The translations under genes and the position numbers were made by a program. A stretch of DNA of 64,000 nucleotides from Haemophilus_D parainfluenzae_AD. Lineage in GTDB: Bacteria > Pseudomonadota > Gammaproteobacteria > Enterobacterales > Pasteurellaceae. Location: assembly GCF_001679325.1 (NCBI RefSeq), contig NZ_LZMX01000001.1. One strand, written 5' to 3'. How positions within the stretch are numbered: the stretch's first letter is position 1; each line of letters opens with the position of its first letter. Positions 25,807 to 35,594 of the stretch are shown here, piece by piece. Below the pieces are notes generated by a model. That model saw only the letters and a program-made list of their open reading frames with translations, was not told the origin of the DNA and did not search any database.

Positions 25807-26595
25807 TTAACGAATAATGCCACGAGTAGAACGTTTGAAGAACTCCACAAAGAAACTAATTGCAGATTCAGTTTGTGCAATTTGTTCAATTTCAGGCAAT
25901 ACTTCTTCAAGGGTTTTACCACTGCGGTAAATCATTTTATAGACGTTACGAATCGCGTGCATGGTTGGTTTATCAAAACCACGACGTTTTAATCCTTCAA
26001 GGTTAACACCGAAAGGTTGCGCATGGTTACCTTGGGCCATCACATAAGGCGGCACATCTTGACTAACCATAGAACCACCACCTAGCATAACATGTGCCCC
26101 TACAATCACAAATTGGTGAATCGCAGACATACCACCAACAATTACAAAATCATCTAATTGAACATGACCAGCAAGTGTTGCGTTATTTGCTAAGATACAG
26201 TTATTTTTGATTTGGCAGTCATGGGCAACATGTACGTTTACCATGAGTAAATTGTTATTACCAATACGTGTTACACCACCACCTTGGATAGTGCCGCGAT
26301 GAATCGTCACATGCTCGCGAATACGGTTTCCATTACCAATAATGGTTTTTGTGGCTTCACCCTTATATTTTAAATCTTGGTTTACTTCACCAATGCTGGC
26401 GAATTGATAAATCTGGTTATCTTCACCAATCACGGTATCGCCTTTCACGACAATGTGAGAGTTTAAAACAGTACGTGCTTTAATCTCAACGCTCCCTTCA
26501 ATAATACAGAAAGGACCGATAACAACGTCTTCGCCAATAACTGCGCCATCAGCAACAAGCGCGGTCGGGTGAATTTTTGCACTTGGGTGGATCAT
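25807..26595 (-). CDS. lpxA: UDP-N-acetylglucosamine acyltransferase LpxA
   Basis: First step of lipid A synthesis: transfers a 3-hydroxyacyl chain from acyl carrier protein to UDP-GlcNAc. The 262-residue protein is a left-handed beta helix of hexapeptide repeats (for example AVIGEDVVIGPFCIIEG), followed by a helical C-terminal part. The catalytic histidine is in VNVHVAHDCQI. It lies 23 bases after fabZ, consistent with a shared message. Confidence 0.97.
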   Translation of the reverse strand: MIHPSAKIHPTALVADGAVIGEDVVIGPFCIIEGSVEIKARTVLNSHIVVKGDTVIGEDNQIYQFASIGEVNQDLKYKGEATKTIIGNGNRIREHVTIHRGTIQGGGVTRIGNNNLLMVNVHVAHDCQIKNNCILANNATLAGHVQLDDFVIVGGMSAIHQFVIVGAHVMLGGGSMVSQDVPPYVMAQGNHAQPFGVNLEGLKRRGFDKPTMHAIRNVYKMIYRSGKTLEEVLPEIEQIAQTESAISFFVEFFKRSTRGIIR

Positions 26596-26618
26596 ACTTA
26601 CCCCTTAATTTTCTTTAA

Positions 26619-27068
26619 TTATCGACGAGCACACATTAATTTGGCTTCACAAGCTACTTCACCGTTTACAGTTGCAATACCCGTGAATGCTGTAATACCA
26701 CGACGTTCTTTAATCACTTGAACGTTCAATTCCATTTGATCTCCAGGTAATACTGGGCGTTTGAAACGCGCTTCATCAATACCTGCGAAATAGAATAATT
26801 CGCCACCTTTTAATTCATGAGTTTTAAATGCAAGGATCCCCATTGATTGTGCCAAAGCTTCAAGAATTAACACGCCCGGTAAAATTGGCTCTCCAGGGAA
26901 ATGACCGGTAAAACAAGGTTCGTTTACACTGATATTTTTAATTGCTTTTAACCATTCGCCTTCTTTGTAGTCTAACACGCGATCCACTAATAAAAATGGA
27001 TAACGATGTGGCAATAAGGTCATAATTTCTTTTGCTTCAATTACTTTACTTGCTTGATTCTCTGACAC
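26619..27068 (-). CDS. fabZ: 3-hydroxyacyl-ACP dehydratase FabZ
   Basis: Dehydrates 3-hydroxyacyl-ACP in fatty acid elongation, competing with LpxA and LpxD for the same substrate. The hot-dog fold carries the catalytic histidine and glutamate in GHFPGEPILPGVLILEALAQ, preceded by LLPHRYPFLLVDRV. A GTG at 27068 (VSENQASK) is the best start, with AAAGG about 8 bases upstream, giving 149 residues; the frame also contains a TTG 27 bases upstream with no ribosome site. A terminator-like hairpin precedes it. Confidence 0.95.
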   Translation of the reverse strand: MSENQASKVIEAKEIMTLLPHRYPFLLVDRVLDYKEGEWLKAIKNISVNEPCFTGHFPGEPILPGVLILEALAQSMGILAFKTHELKGGELFYFAGIDEARFKRPVLPGDQMELNVQVIKERRGITAFTGIATVNGEVACEAKLMCARR

Positions 27069-27133
27069 GTCTAATACCTTTAAAATAAATAACAATAAAA
27101 CGCTGGAATTATACGATATTTCTGTATAAAAAT

Positions 27134-27157
27134 AAAACGCACCCTAGGGTACGTTTT
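27134..27157 (-). terminator. Terminator-like hairpin between lpxD and fabZ
   Basis: Arms AAAACGCACCC (27134-27144) and GGGTACGTTTT (27147-27157) form an 11-bp stem including one G-U pair, with a minimal loop. On the minus strand ATTTTTATA follows. It lies inside the otherwise continuous envelope gene run. Confidence 0.7.
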
Positions 27158-27163
27158 AAAATC

Positions 27164-28189
27164 TTAGCCAAGTTTTTTCTCTAGGGCTTTCAATCGTTTA
27201 TTCATACCATCAATTCCCAAGGTAAGTGCAGCTGTTTTTCGCCACTCTTTATTGGTTTGTAATGGGATACCCGATGAGTATACGCCAGGCTCAGTAATTG
27301 GGCGCATCACCATACCCATGCCAGTCACAGTTACTTTATCGCAGATTTCCATGTGGCCATTGATCACACTTGCTCCACCAATTAAACAATAACGCCCCAC
27401 TTTTAGACTACCCGCCATAATGACACCGCCAGCTACTGCTGTACCCGTGCCGATATGAACGTTATGGGCAATTTGACAAAGGTTATCAATAATGACGTTA
27501 TCTTCAATGACTGTCGCGTCTAAGGCTCCACGGTCAATACAGGTACAAGCACCAATTTCGACATTATTACCAATGATCACTTGACCTACTTGTGGAATTT
27601 TTATCCAGCGACCTCGATCATTTGCATAGCCAAAGCCATCACTACCAATGACAGCGCCTGATTGAATTAAGCAATTTTGTCCAATTTCTACTTCATGATA
27701 AATGCTTACGTTTGCCCAAAGCTGAGTACCCGCGCCAATTTTTGTGAATTTACCTACAAAACAACCTGCACCAATAACCACGTTATCGCCTAATACAACA
27801 CCTTCTTCAATGACGGCATTTGCACCAATTGATACATTTACACCAATTGAAGCTTTTTCAGAAATAACTGCACTTGGGTGGATATTTTGAGCGGCTTTCG
27901 GGGTAGTATCCATATATTGAGCTAATACTGCATAAGCAACATAAGGATCTTTAACGATAAGTAAATTACTTTCAGGTGAGCAAAATTCCACATCCGCTTC
28001 TGACACGACAAGAATACCTGCTTTAGATTTAGCTAATAAAGGACGAAATTTTGCATTAGAAATAAACGTAAGCTGGTTAGGTTCTGCTTTTGACAGTGCG
28101 GCGATATTATTAACAACAACGTCGGCGTTACCGCGGAGGGTACCGCCGACTTTTGTTGCTAATTCCTGTAAAGAATAGGATTTTTGCAT
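27164..28189 (-). CDS. lpxD: UDP-3-O-(3-hydroxyacyl)glucosamine N-acyltransferase LpxD
   Basis: Third step of lipid A synthesis, adding the N-linked hydroxyacyl chain. The 341-residue protein has an N-terminal uridine-binding domain (about residues 1-100), then a hexapeptide-repeat beta helix and a C-terminal helix. The catalytic histidine is in LCQIAHNVHIG. It lies 12 bases after skp. The stop is followed closely by a terminator-like hairpin, so lpxD may be the end of one transcript unit. Confidence 0.97.
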   Translation of the reverse strand: MQKSYSLQELATKVGGTLRGNADVVVNNIAALSKAEPNQLTFISNAKFRPLLAKSKAGILVVSEADVEFCSPESNLLIVKDPYVAYAVLAQYMDTTPKAAQNIHPSAVISEKASIGVNVSIGANAVIEEGVVLGDNVVIGAGCFVGKFTKIGAGTQLWANVSIYHEVEIGQNCLIQSGAVIGSDGFGYANDRGRWIKIPQVGQVIIGNNVEIGACTCIDRGALDATVIEDNVIIDNLCQIAHNVHIGTGTAVAGGVIMAGSLKVGRYCLIGGASVINGHMEICDKVTVTGMGMVMRPITEPGVYSSGIPLQTNKEWRKTAALTLGIDGMNKRLKALEKKLG

Positions 28190-28201
28190 TATGAGAACCT
28201 A

Positions 28202-28810
28202 TTATTTTTTCTCTTCAGTTTTTGCTGGAGCTGCTTTTTCAGTTGCTGGAATAGATTTTAATACCTCTTCAGTAATATCTTTACCATCTACCGCAAATAC
28301 TACAGAATTTGCATCTAAAACATAAGTATAACCTTTTGCTTTTGCCAAGTTATTAGTTGCCACTTGGATACTTTCTAACAATTTACCACGCTCTTCTGTT
28401 TGGCGTTTTTCATTTAGCTCTTGAAACTCAGCAACTTTTTTGTCTTGTTCTTCCATTAATTTATTTAATGCCGCTTCTTCATCAGAACCAAATTTAGTGA
28501 TTTCCTCTTGGCGTTTTTGGATTTCAGCTTGACGTAAACGTGGCGCATCCTTTTGCAGAGCTGCTATTTTCTCTTCCACTTTTTTACGAGATGCCACAAT
28601 TTTAGCATCAATTTCTTTCTTACTTGCAGCAAGTTTATCTGCCATTGGCTTAAATTCTGCATCTAATTTGTTTGCTACAGCTTGTCGATCTGGATGATTC
28701 TGGAATAAATAACCCGCATTAATAAATGCGATATTTTCATCCGCAGCGGCTAAACCTGATGCAAGAGCAAGACCTAAAGAAAGTGCGGTCATTTTTACTA
28801 CATTTTTCAT
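28202..28810 (-). CDS. skp: Periplasmic chaperone Skp (OmpH)
   Basis: A 202-residue precursor with signal peptide MKNVVKMTALSLGLALASG and likely cleavage after AAA. The mature protein is rich in lysine and glutamate with long coiled-coil helices (about residues 45-140), the tentacles of the Skp trimer that hold unfolded outer-membrane proteins. A proline/lysine-rich tail (KAAPAKTEEKK) extends the C terminus, longer than in E. coli Skp. It follows bamA, which it serves functionally. An uptake sequence lies within the signal-peptide codons (28781-28789). Confidence 0.93.
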   Translation of the reverse strand: MKNVVKMTALSLGLALASGLAAADENIAFINAGYLFQNHPDRQAVANKLDAEFKPMADKLAASKKEIDAKIVASRKKVEEKIAALQKDAPRLRQAEIQKRQEEITKFGSDEEAALNKLMEEQDKKVAEFQELNEKRQTEERGKLLESIQVATNNLAKAKGYTYVLDANSVVFAVDGKDITEEVLKSIPATEKAAPAKTEEKK

Positions 28811-28843
28811 ATCTAAATTTCCTTAAATTAGTTTAGTAAATTT

Positions 28844-28873
28844 TTCTGTGTCAGCTAACATACTGACACAGAA
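28844..28873. other. Hairpin in the bamA-skp gap
   Basis: A perfect 11-bp stem TTCTGTGTCAG/CTGACACAGAA with an 8-base loop. On the minus strand it is followed by an A-run rather than a T-run, so it is not a standard terminator; RNA processing or stability is more likely. Confidence 0.7.
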
Positions 28874-28913
28874 CGAAGATTTTGACTTAGATTAGATGTA
28901 AAAGTTCAACTTA

Positions 28914-31301
28914 TTAGAAAGATCCACCGATACTAAATTGAAATTGTTCTACATCATCATTTTCATATTTTTTGATTGGTTTAGCATAAGAGAAAACTAA
29001 CGGTCCTATCGGAGATTGCCATTGGAAACCAATACCCGCTGAAGCTCGAATGCGGCTAGCTTTACTATAATCAGGTAAGTTAACTAAAACACTAGACGGT
29101 AACCCTTCCTTATCCGATTTCCATTTTGTGTTCCAAACACTTGCAGCATCAACAAACAGTGAAGTTCTTACATTATTCTGACTTTTATCTGATACAAAAG
29201 GAGTTGGAACAATTAATTCTACGCTTGCGGTAGCCATTGCATTACCACCAATCACATCAGTGTTTGGTATCCAACCTTCTTTACCATTACGATCTTTTTG
29301 CCAATATATTGCATTAGGCCCTACTGCCCCATATGCAAAACCACGCAATGAACCAATACCACCCGCAGTATAGAGCTGATAAAACGGCACTCTTTTACCG
29401 CTTAAACCATTCGCATAAGCGGCAGTAGCTTTACCAGATAATACCCAACGATGATCTCTATCTAATGGATAGAATCCCTGAAGCTCAGCACTTAACTTAT
29501 AATATTTATTATCGGAACCAGGAATTGTTACACGTCCACCTAAACTTGCTTTTACACCTTTAGTTGGGAAATATCCACGATTTAAGCTGTTATAATTCCA
29601 ACCAAATGAGAAATCAAAGTCATTAGTTTTAACAGAATTACCAAGCAAATCCATTGATTTCATATACAAAGTACGATTATATTCATACGCAAAATTACTG
29701 ATTTTGTTATAAGTATAGCCTACACCTATATAATATGAGTTATTTTCATTTACGGGAAAGCCTAATGTAATATTGCCACCATAAGTAGTACGTTTATAAT
29801 TTGAAGCTGTATCACTTTTTGAATTATCGTAAGTCTCATAGAATACGTTTCCACCTAAACTTACCCCATCTTTAGTAAAGTATGGTTCTGTATAACCTAG
29901 ATTTACACTTGTACCGTAGTCATTACGTGTACCAGCCAAACTTACTACCGCGCCTGTACCCAAGAAATTATCTTGTTTTACACTTGCTTGATAACTTATA
30001 CCACTCTCAGTCCCATAACCGATACCAAAGTTAATACTACCTGTATTACGTTCTTTTACTTTATATACTACATCCACTTCGTCATGAGAGCCTTTAATTG
30101 GCTCAATACGGTTTTCCACACTTTCAAAGAAACCCGTTCTATCTAAACGAACTTTACCTAACTCAACTAATTGTGAGTTATACCAAGTGCCTTCTTGCTG
30201 ACGCATCTCTTGACGCAATGTACTATCTGCAGAAACCGTATTACCTTCAAAGCGAACTTGACGTACAGATAAACGACGCCCAGCATCAACTACAAAGGTT
30301 AATGCTAATGTTTTATTCGCATCATCAAAAGTGGGTACAGTATTCACTGTCGCACTACCATAACCACGTTCACCTAATTTATCTTTAATTAAGCTCTCCA
30401 CATTTTGTGCATCCGCACGACTAAACGTATCATTTAAGTGAAGTTCACCTAATAATGGTTGTAATTCATCAGTCATACCACCTAAGTTACCGACAATACG
30501 AGCAGAACTTAAATTGTATTTTTCACCTTCATTTACATCAATAGTAACATCTGCTTTAGTATGTTCTTCATTTAACTGAACATCTGTTTTTGTCACTCTT
30601 GCTTTTGCATAACCATTATTATGATAGTAATCTTGGATAGCTTGAATATCTTTGTCAAACTGCGTTCCATCAAACTTATTACCCCAAAGTTTCCACCAAG
30701 CATCTGGTTGGAGTTCCATTTGCTCCTGTAACTTGCTGCTAGAAATTGCTTCATTTCCATTAAAAGTCACTGAACGAAGTTTTGCCGTATCATCTTCATC
30801 AATTTGAAGCGTAATTTCTGCGCGGTTATTTGGTAAAGTTGTCACGATTGGATCAACTTTCGCATTATAGCGGCCTACACTCTTATAATGTTCTCTTAAA
30901 GTTTTAGCAAACTCTTCTAATTTCGCACGATTTAATACATCACCACTTTTAAAACCATTTGCATCAAGATTTTGTTTTAATGCTTCTGTTGGAATAACGG
31001 AGTTACCTTTAATATTCACTTCAGAAATGATTGGTTTCGCAATAACGCTCACAACTAATGCGTCGCCATCTTGGAAAGCTTTAACATCATCAAACTGTCC
31101 ACTTACGAATAATGAACGTACAATATTGGCTACATCTTTATCCGTTACACGCTGACCACTACGAACAGGAAGGCTTGCAAGAATTTGCTGTTCTAAGTCT
31201 CCTTGAGCACCGTCAACACGAATGTCTTTTGCTACAAATGGTGCCGCAAATACACTCGTTGTAGTACCGAATAATAAACTTGCGATTAGAAGTTTTTTCA
31301 T
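28914..31301 (-). CDS. bamA: Outer-membrane protein assembly factor BamA (Omp85, D15)
   Basis: Core of the BAM complex that folds and inserts outer-membrane beta barrels. The 795-residue precursor has a signal peptide (MKKLLIASLLFGTTTSVFA), five POTRA domains (about residues 20-420) and a 16-stranded barrel ending in the phenylalanine of FSIGGSF. The conserved GSLRGFAYG (loop 6) motif of the Omp85 family is present. In H. influenzae this protein is the D15 surface antigen. It follows rseP after 26 bases. Confidence 0.98.
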   Translation of the reverse strand: MKKLLIASLLFGTTTSVFAAPFVAKDIRVDGAQGDLEQQILASLPVRSGQRVTDKDVANIVRSLFVSGQFDDVKAFQDGDALVVSVIAKPIISEVNIKGNSVIPTEALKQNLDANGFKSGDVLNRAKLEEFAKTLREHYKSVGRYNAKVDPIVTTLPNNRAEITLQIDEDDTAKLRSVTFNGNEAISSSKLQEQMELQPDAWWKLWGNKFDGTQFDKDIQAIQDYYHNNGYAKARVTKTDVQLNEEHTKADVTIDVNEGEKYNLSSARIVGNLGGMTDELQPLLGELHLNDTFSRADAQNVESLIKDKLGERGYGSATVNTVPTFDDANKTLALTFVVDAGRRLSVRQVRFEGNTVSADSTLRQEMRQQEGTWYNSQLVELGKVRLDRTGFFESVENRIEPIKGSHDEVDVVYKVKERNTGSINFGIGYGTESGISYQASVKQDNFLGTGAVVSLAGTRNDYGTSVNLGYTEPYFTKDGVSLGGNVFYETYDNSKSDTASNYKRTTYGGNITLGFPVNENNSYYIGVGYTYNKISNFAYEYNRTLYMKSMDLLGNSVKTNDFDFSFGWNYNSLNRGYFPTKGVKASLGGRVTIPGSDNKYYKLSAELQGFYPLDRDHRWVLSGKATAAYANGLSGKRVPFYQLYTAGGIGSLRGFAYGAVGPNAIYWQKDRNGKEGWIPNTDVIGGNAMATASVELIVPTPFVSDKSQNNVRTSLFVDAASVWNTKWKSDKEGLPSSVLVNLPDYSKASRIRASAGIGFQWQSPIGPLVFSYAKPIKKYENDDVEQFQFSIGGSF

Positions 31302-31327
31302 CGACTTTATCCTATAAAAAACAATAG

Positions 31328-32659
31328 TTATAAACGTAAGAAATCATTAAAAAGCACAAAAATTGTTTGAATTAACAAAATAGTGAGCCCTATACGATAA
31401 CTTAAATTTTGTACCCGTTCTGAAACAGGTTTTCCTTTGATAGCTTCCGCCGCCAAAAATACGAGATGTCCACCATCTAAAACTGGCAACGGAAATAAAT
31501 TCATTATGCCTAAATTAACACTGATTAACGCGAGAAAACTCAAGAAATAAATCACGCCAGCGTTAGAAGATGCACCTGCACCTTGGGCAATTGAAATTGG
31601 CCCAGCCAAACTGGAAAATGAAAGCTCTCCACTAAACAATTTCCCGATTGCCTTCACAATAAACCACGAAATTTGGCCTGTCTTTTCCACACCTTTTCTT
31701 AGGGCGTCAAGAATACCATATTTTAATTCAGTTCGATACTGTTCGCCAACTTTTAAGAACGTCGGACTTAACCCAACAAACCATTTACCGTCTCGATTCT
31801 TCTCCGGTTGCAAGGTTTTGTCAAAAATTTCTTGATTGCGTTCAACCTTAATTGTAAAAGGCTGACCTTGTTGTACCAGTGCAACAAAAGCCTTCCAATC
31901 AAGTGCGGTCGAATTTTCTGTTAAAATTTTATCGCCAATCAACAAGCCCGCTTTTTCAGCTGGTGAGTTCTCTACTACTTTAGATAATGTCATCTCAACT
32001 TTACTTGAAATGGGATTGATCCCTAATGTTTCAAATGCTGTTTCTTTATCCGGCTCAAATGTCCAATTTTGCAGATTAATGGTTCGTTGATAAGGTTGAT
32101 CTTCACCAAAAGGCGTTAATGTGAGTTCAACAGAATCAGAACCTAACTTATCAGTGAGCAATAAATTAATAGTTTCCCAATCAGGTGTACTCTTTCCATC
32201 AATTGCTAAAATCTGAGTATTCGGTTCAATTTGAGCCATCGCAGCGGGAGAATTTGGCGTGACGTTTTCAATAACCGGTTTAACACTCGGAATCCCAACA
32301 GAATAAATTACCCAATATGCCAAAATCGCAAAAATAAAATTCGCAAGGGGGCCTGCTGCAATGACAAAAGCACGTTGAGCAACAGATTTACTTTCAAACG
32401 CCTGCGATTTTAATTCTGCGGGAACTTCTTCATTTCGTCCATCAAGCATTTTGACATAACCACCAAGCGGAATGGCTGAAATAGCAAATTCGGTGCCTAA
32501 TTTATCTGTGCGTCGCCAAATCACTTTACCAAAGCCAATCGAAAAACGATGAACTTTAATACCGCACTTTCTTGCCGCCCAAAAGTGGCCGTATTCGTGT
32601 ACGGCAACCAGCACGGCGATTGCAACAATAAATGAGCCAAGCGACCACAAAAATGACAT
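31328..32659 (-). CDS. rseP: Site-2 zinc metalloprotease RseP
   Basis: An inner-membrane protease that makes the second cut in anti-sigma factor RseA, releasing sigma-E, and clears signal peptides. The 443-residue protein has the zinc motif HEYGH at residues 21-25 in the first membrane segment, two PDZ domains in the periplasm (about residues 125-310), and the second active-site motif FPLPVLDGGH in a later membrane segment. It is flanked by cdsA and bamA as in E. coli. Confidence 0.97.
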   Translation of the reverse strand: MSFLWSLGSFIVAIAVLVAVHEYGHFWAARKCGIKVHRFSIGFGKVIWRRTDKLGTEFAISAIPLGGYVKMLDGRNEEVPAELKSQAFESKSVAQRAFVIAAGPLANFIFAILAYWVIYSVGIPSVKPVIENVTPNSPAAMAQIEPNTQILAIDGKSTPDWETINLLLTDKLGSDSVELTLTPFGEDQPYQRTINLQNWTFEPDKETAFETLGINPISSKVEMTLSKVVENSPAEKAGLLIGDKILTENSTALDWKAFVALVQQGQPFTIKVERNQEIFDKTLQPEKNRDGKWFVGLSPTFLKVGEQYRTELKYGILDALRKGVEKTGQISWFIVKAIGKLFSGELSFSSLAGPISIAQGAGASSNAGVIYFLSFLALISVNLGIMNLFPLPVLDGGHLVFLAAEAIKGKPVSERVQNLSYRIGLTILLIQTIFVLFNDFLRL

Positions 32660-32668
32660 GTTCTACCC

Positions 32669-33535
32669 TTATAACACAAAGAAATAGAAGTATGTGAAGA
32701 ATGGTACTGCCGCCGTTAAGCTATCAATACGATCTAAAATACCTCCATGGCCTGGAATTAATTGACTACTGTCTTTGATACCTGATTCACGTTTAAACAT
32801 ACTTTCTGCTAAATCACCTAATACAGAAATAGCTACCGTTGCCACAGAAAGCACAACAAAACCGCTCATCGCACGGCTACCTAATAAAGTTTCACCTGAG
32901 AAATGAATAAAGACAAACGCCAATACCGCTGCGGTGATCATGCCACCAAATACGCCTTGCCATGTTTTTCCTGGTGATACTTTCGGTGCAAGTTTGTGCT
33001 TACCAAAAGCTCGTCCCGCGAAATAGGCACCAGAGTCAGCTGCCCATACTAATACAAATACATAGAGCAATAAGAATAAACCATGATGTGGATCGGCTGT
33101 ATAATTATCTAAACGTAAACGTAAGACGGCGGCAACAAAAGGAATCAACGTAGAAAAAGCAAACAAAAGTTGTAAAGGAATATTTTTACCCCAAACCTTC
33201 GCTGAGCTTGGATAAGTCACCACTAACACTAATGCAAGTGCCCACCAACCGACTGAATTTAGCAATAAAAGCGGCAAGTAGTTTTCAAATACTCGACCTG
33301 CATCTAAATAATTCCCTTCGTTGTAAAGCCAAAGGAAGATAAATGCACCTAAAAATGCTGCGATGCAAAGGCGCGCTAAAGGATTTTTAAAACTAGCAAA
33401 TTGCGCCCACTCCCAAATACCAAGCGTCGCCACAAAGCCTAAGGCTAGGGCAAAATAAAATGGGGTAAATAAGAACAAGGCACATAATACCAAAGCAATC
33501 AATACAATGGCTGATAATACACGTTCTTTAAGCAT
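32669..33535 (-). CDS. cdsA: Phosphatidate cytidylyltransferase CdsA
   Basis: Makes CDP-diacylglycerol, the precursor of all phospholipids, from phosphatidate and CTP. The 288-residue protein has about eight membrane segments and the CdsA signature near its C terminus (KRESGIKDSSQLIPGHGGILDRIDSL). It starts 11 bases after uppS and runs into rseP after 9 bases, so it is co-transcribed. PssA, which uses its product, is encoded at the far end of the window. Confidence 0.96.
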   Translation of the reverse strand: MLKERVLSAIVLIALVLCALFLFTPFYFALALGFVATLGIWEWAQFASFKNPLARLCIAAFLGAFIFLWLYNEGNYLDAGRVFENYLPLLLLNSVGWWALALVLVVTYPSSAKVWGKNIPLQLLFAFSTLIPFVAAVLRLRLDNYTADPHHGLFLLLYVFVLVWAADSGAYFAGRAFGKHKLAPKVSPGKTWQGVFGGMITAAVLAFVFIHFSGETLLGSRAMSGFVVLSVATVAISVLGDLAESMFKRESGIKDSSQLIPGHGGILDRIDSLTAAVPFFTYFYFFVL

Positions 33536-33546
33536 AAGTTCTCCGC

Positions 33547-34266
33547 TTATTCTGTCCCGCCAAAACGGCGATGACGTTGTTGATAGCAGGCAATTGCCTG
33601 ATTAAAATCTTTTTCACTAAAATCTGGCCAAAGCACATCTAAAAAACACAATTCCGCATATGCAATTTGCCAAAGCAAGAAATTACTAATGCGTTGCTCA
33701 CCGCTTGTGCGAATCAGTAAATCGACCGGCGGTTCATCTTGGGTCACTAAATGTTGCTGGAAAAGTGATTCATTAATATCACTCACCGAAATCTCATTAT
33801 TTTTTACTTTTTCAGCGAGTTGTTGGGTCGCTTGAACAATATCCCAACAACCACCATAATTCGCCGCAATATTTAAGGTAAGTGCGGTATTATTTTCCGT
33901 TAAATTTTCTGCTTTTGCGATCTTCTCTTGCAATTTCTCACTAAAACGAGAAATATCACCGATGATCTTTAAACGAATATTATTTTTGTGTAATTTTTTA
34001 ACTTCTCGATCAAGTGCTTGCATAAAGAGCGTCATCAATGCACTCACTTCTTGTTCCGGACGATTCCAGTTTTCACTGCTAAACGCATATAACGTCAAAA
34101 ACTTAACGCCAGTTTGTCGTGCATAACTCACTGCACGGCGCACGGCCGCCACACCATTTGTATGACCAAAAATACGCAACTTATTTTGTTGTTTCGCCCA
34201 ACGACCATTGCCATCCATAATAATGGCAACATGTTCGGGAATATTATTGTTATCAAGTTCTTTCAT
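33547..34266 (-). CDS. uppS: Undecaprenyl diphosphate synthase UppS (IspU)
   Basis: Extends farnesyl diphosphate to the C55 carrier lipid used for peptidoglycan and lipooligosaccharide. The 239-residue cytosolic protein has the catalytic aspartate Asp18 in AIIMDGNGRWAK, the ALTLNIAANYGG stretch and the DLLIRTSGEQRISNFLLWQ motif. It follows dxr, another isoprenoid gene, by 40 bases. Confidence 0.97.
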   Translation of the reverse strand: MKELDNNNIPEHVAIIMDGNGRWAKQQNKLRIFGHTNGVAAVRRAVSYARQTGVKFLTLYAFSSENWNRPEQEVSALMTLFMQALDREVKKLHKNNIRLKIIGDISRFSEKLQEKIAKAENLTENNTALTLNIAANYGGCWDIVQATQQLAEKVKNNEISVSDINESLFQQHLVTQDEPPVDLLIRTSGEQRISNFLLWQIAYAELCFLDVLWPDFSEKDFNQAIACYQQRHRRFGGTE

Positions 34267-34306
34267 TCTAAAATATTCGAATTTTATGACTGCACTTTTG
34301 CGTATT

Positions 34307-35506
34307 CTACATCAACTTTTTAATCAGCGAATCGGCTAATTCACGGGCTTGCTTATCTACGGCTAATACATCGTCAATGCTTGAAATAATAGAAGATGGC
34401 ATTTGTTCAACCGATGCTTGGTTAATTTTCGCAATATCCGTAAATTTAATATAGCCATCTAAAAAGGCTTGTACTGCAATTTCGTTTGCAGCATTCATTG
34501 CCGTTGTCGCATACTGCCCTTCTGCAAACGCATCGATCGCTAATTTTAAATTTGGATAACGATTAAAATCAGGTTCGATAAATGTCAATTCTTTGATTTT
34601 AAAGAAGTCTAATGGTTCCACACCACTGACTGTGCGATTTGGATAAGCCATCGTTTCCGCAATTGGCGTACGCATATCCGGATTGCCCATTTGAGCAATG
34701 ACCGAGCCATCTACGTAACGCACCATCGAATGAATAATAGATTGAGGATGAATAATCACTTCCATTTCATCGGCCGATGCATTGAAGAGCCAGCGGGCTT
34801 CAATGTACTCTAAACCTTTATTCATCATTGTGGCAGAATCTACAGAGATTTTTTTGCCCATTGACCAGTTTGGATGAGCAACAGCTTGTTCTGGCGTAAT
34901 ATGCTCAAACTCGTTTAATAGCGTATAACGGAAAGGCCCACCAGAACCTGTTAAGACAATTTTACTGACACCCAATTCTTTCAAAGGACAAAATCCGACC
35001 TTTTCTTGTGCTTCAGGCGGTAAGGATTGAAAAATCGCGTTATGTTCGCTATCGACTGGCAATAATTTTGCTTTTGACTGTTTCACTGCATCAATAAAGA
35101 TCTGGCCACACGTCACCAAGGATTCTTTATTCGCAAGCAAAACTTTCTTACTCGCTTTTACTGCCGAAAGAGTCGGTAGTAATCCTGCTGCCCCAACAAT
35201 GGCTGCCATAACTTGATCAGCATCTGGATGTGCTGCCAACTCGCAAATGGCTTTTTGTCCATCTAAGACTTCCGTTTTAATGTGGTGTGAGGATAATTTT
35301 TCTCGCAATACCTTTGCTGCATTTTCATCATCTAATGCAGCAAAGTTCGGTTGAAATTTCACGCATTGTTCAAACATTGTCTCAACATTTTTGCCTCCTA
35401 CTAACGCAAAGGTATGGTATTTGTCGGGATTATGTTCGATAACAGAAAGGGTACTATGGCCAATAGAACCAGTTGAACCTAAAATAACAAGATTTTGTTT
35501 TTGCAT
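34307..35506 (-). CDS. dxr: 1-deoxy-D-xylulose 5-phosphate reductoisomerase Dxr (IspC)
   Basis: Commits to the MEP isoprenoid pathway with NADPH and a divalent metal. Start is the ATG at 35506 (MQKQNLVILGSTGSIGHSTL); the frame extends 26 codons upstream but that part holds an uptake sequence and no conserved residues. The NADPH-binding GSTGSIG, the metal/substrate region LLPVDSEHNAIFQ and SVDSATMMNKGLE are all present. The resulting 399-residue length is standard. Confidence 0.97.
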   Translation of the reverse strand: MQKQNLVILGSTGSIGHSTLSVIEHNPDKYHTFALVGGKNVETMFEQCVKFQPNFAALDDENAAKVLREKLSSHHIKTEVLDGQKAICELAAHPDADQVMAAIVGAAGLLPTLSAVKASKKVLLANKESLVTCGQIFIDAVKQSKAKLLPVDSEHNAIFQSLPPEAQEKVGFCPLKELGVSKIVLTGSGGPFRYTLLNEFEHITPEQAVAHPNWSMGKKISVDSATMMNKGLEYIEARWLFNASADEMEVIIHPQSIIHSMVRYVDGSVIAQMGNPDMRTPIAETMAYPNRTVSGVEPLDFFKIKELTFIEPDFNRYPNLKLAIDAFAEGQYATTAMNAANEIAVQAFLDGYIKFTDIAKINQASVEQMPSSIISSIDDVLAVDKQARELADSLIKKLM

Positions 35507-35594
35507 AAAATTTCGACCGCACTTTGTGCTTTTATTTTTTATCAGAATAGAACAAGGGCAGACACTTGGTCTGCCCCAAAACATGGTTCGACAA

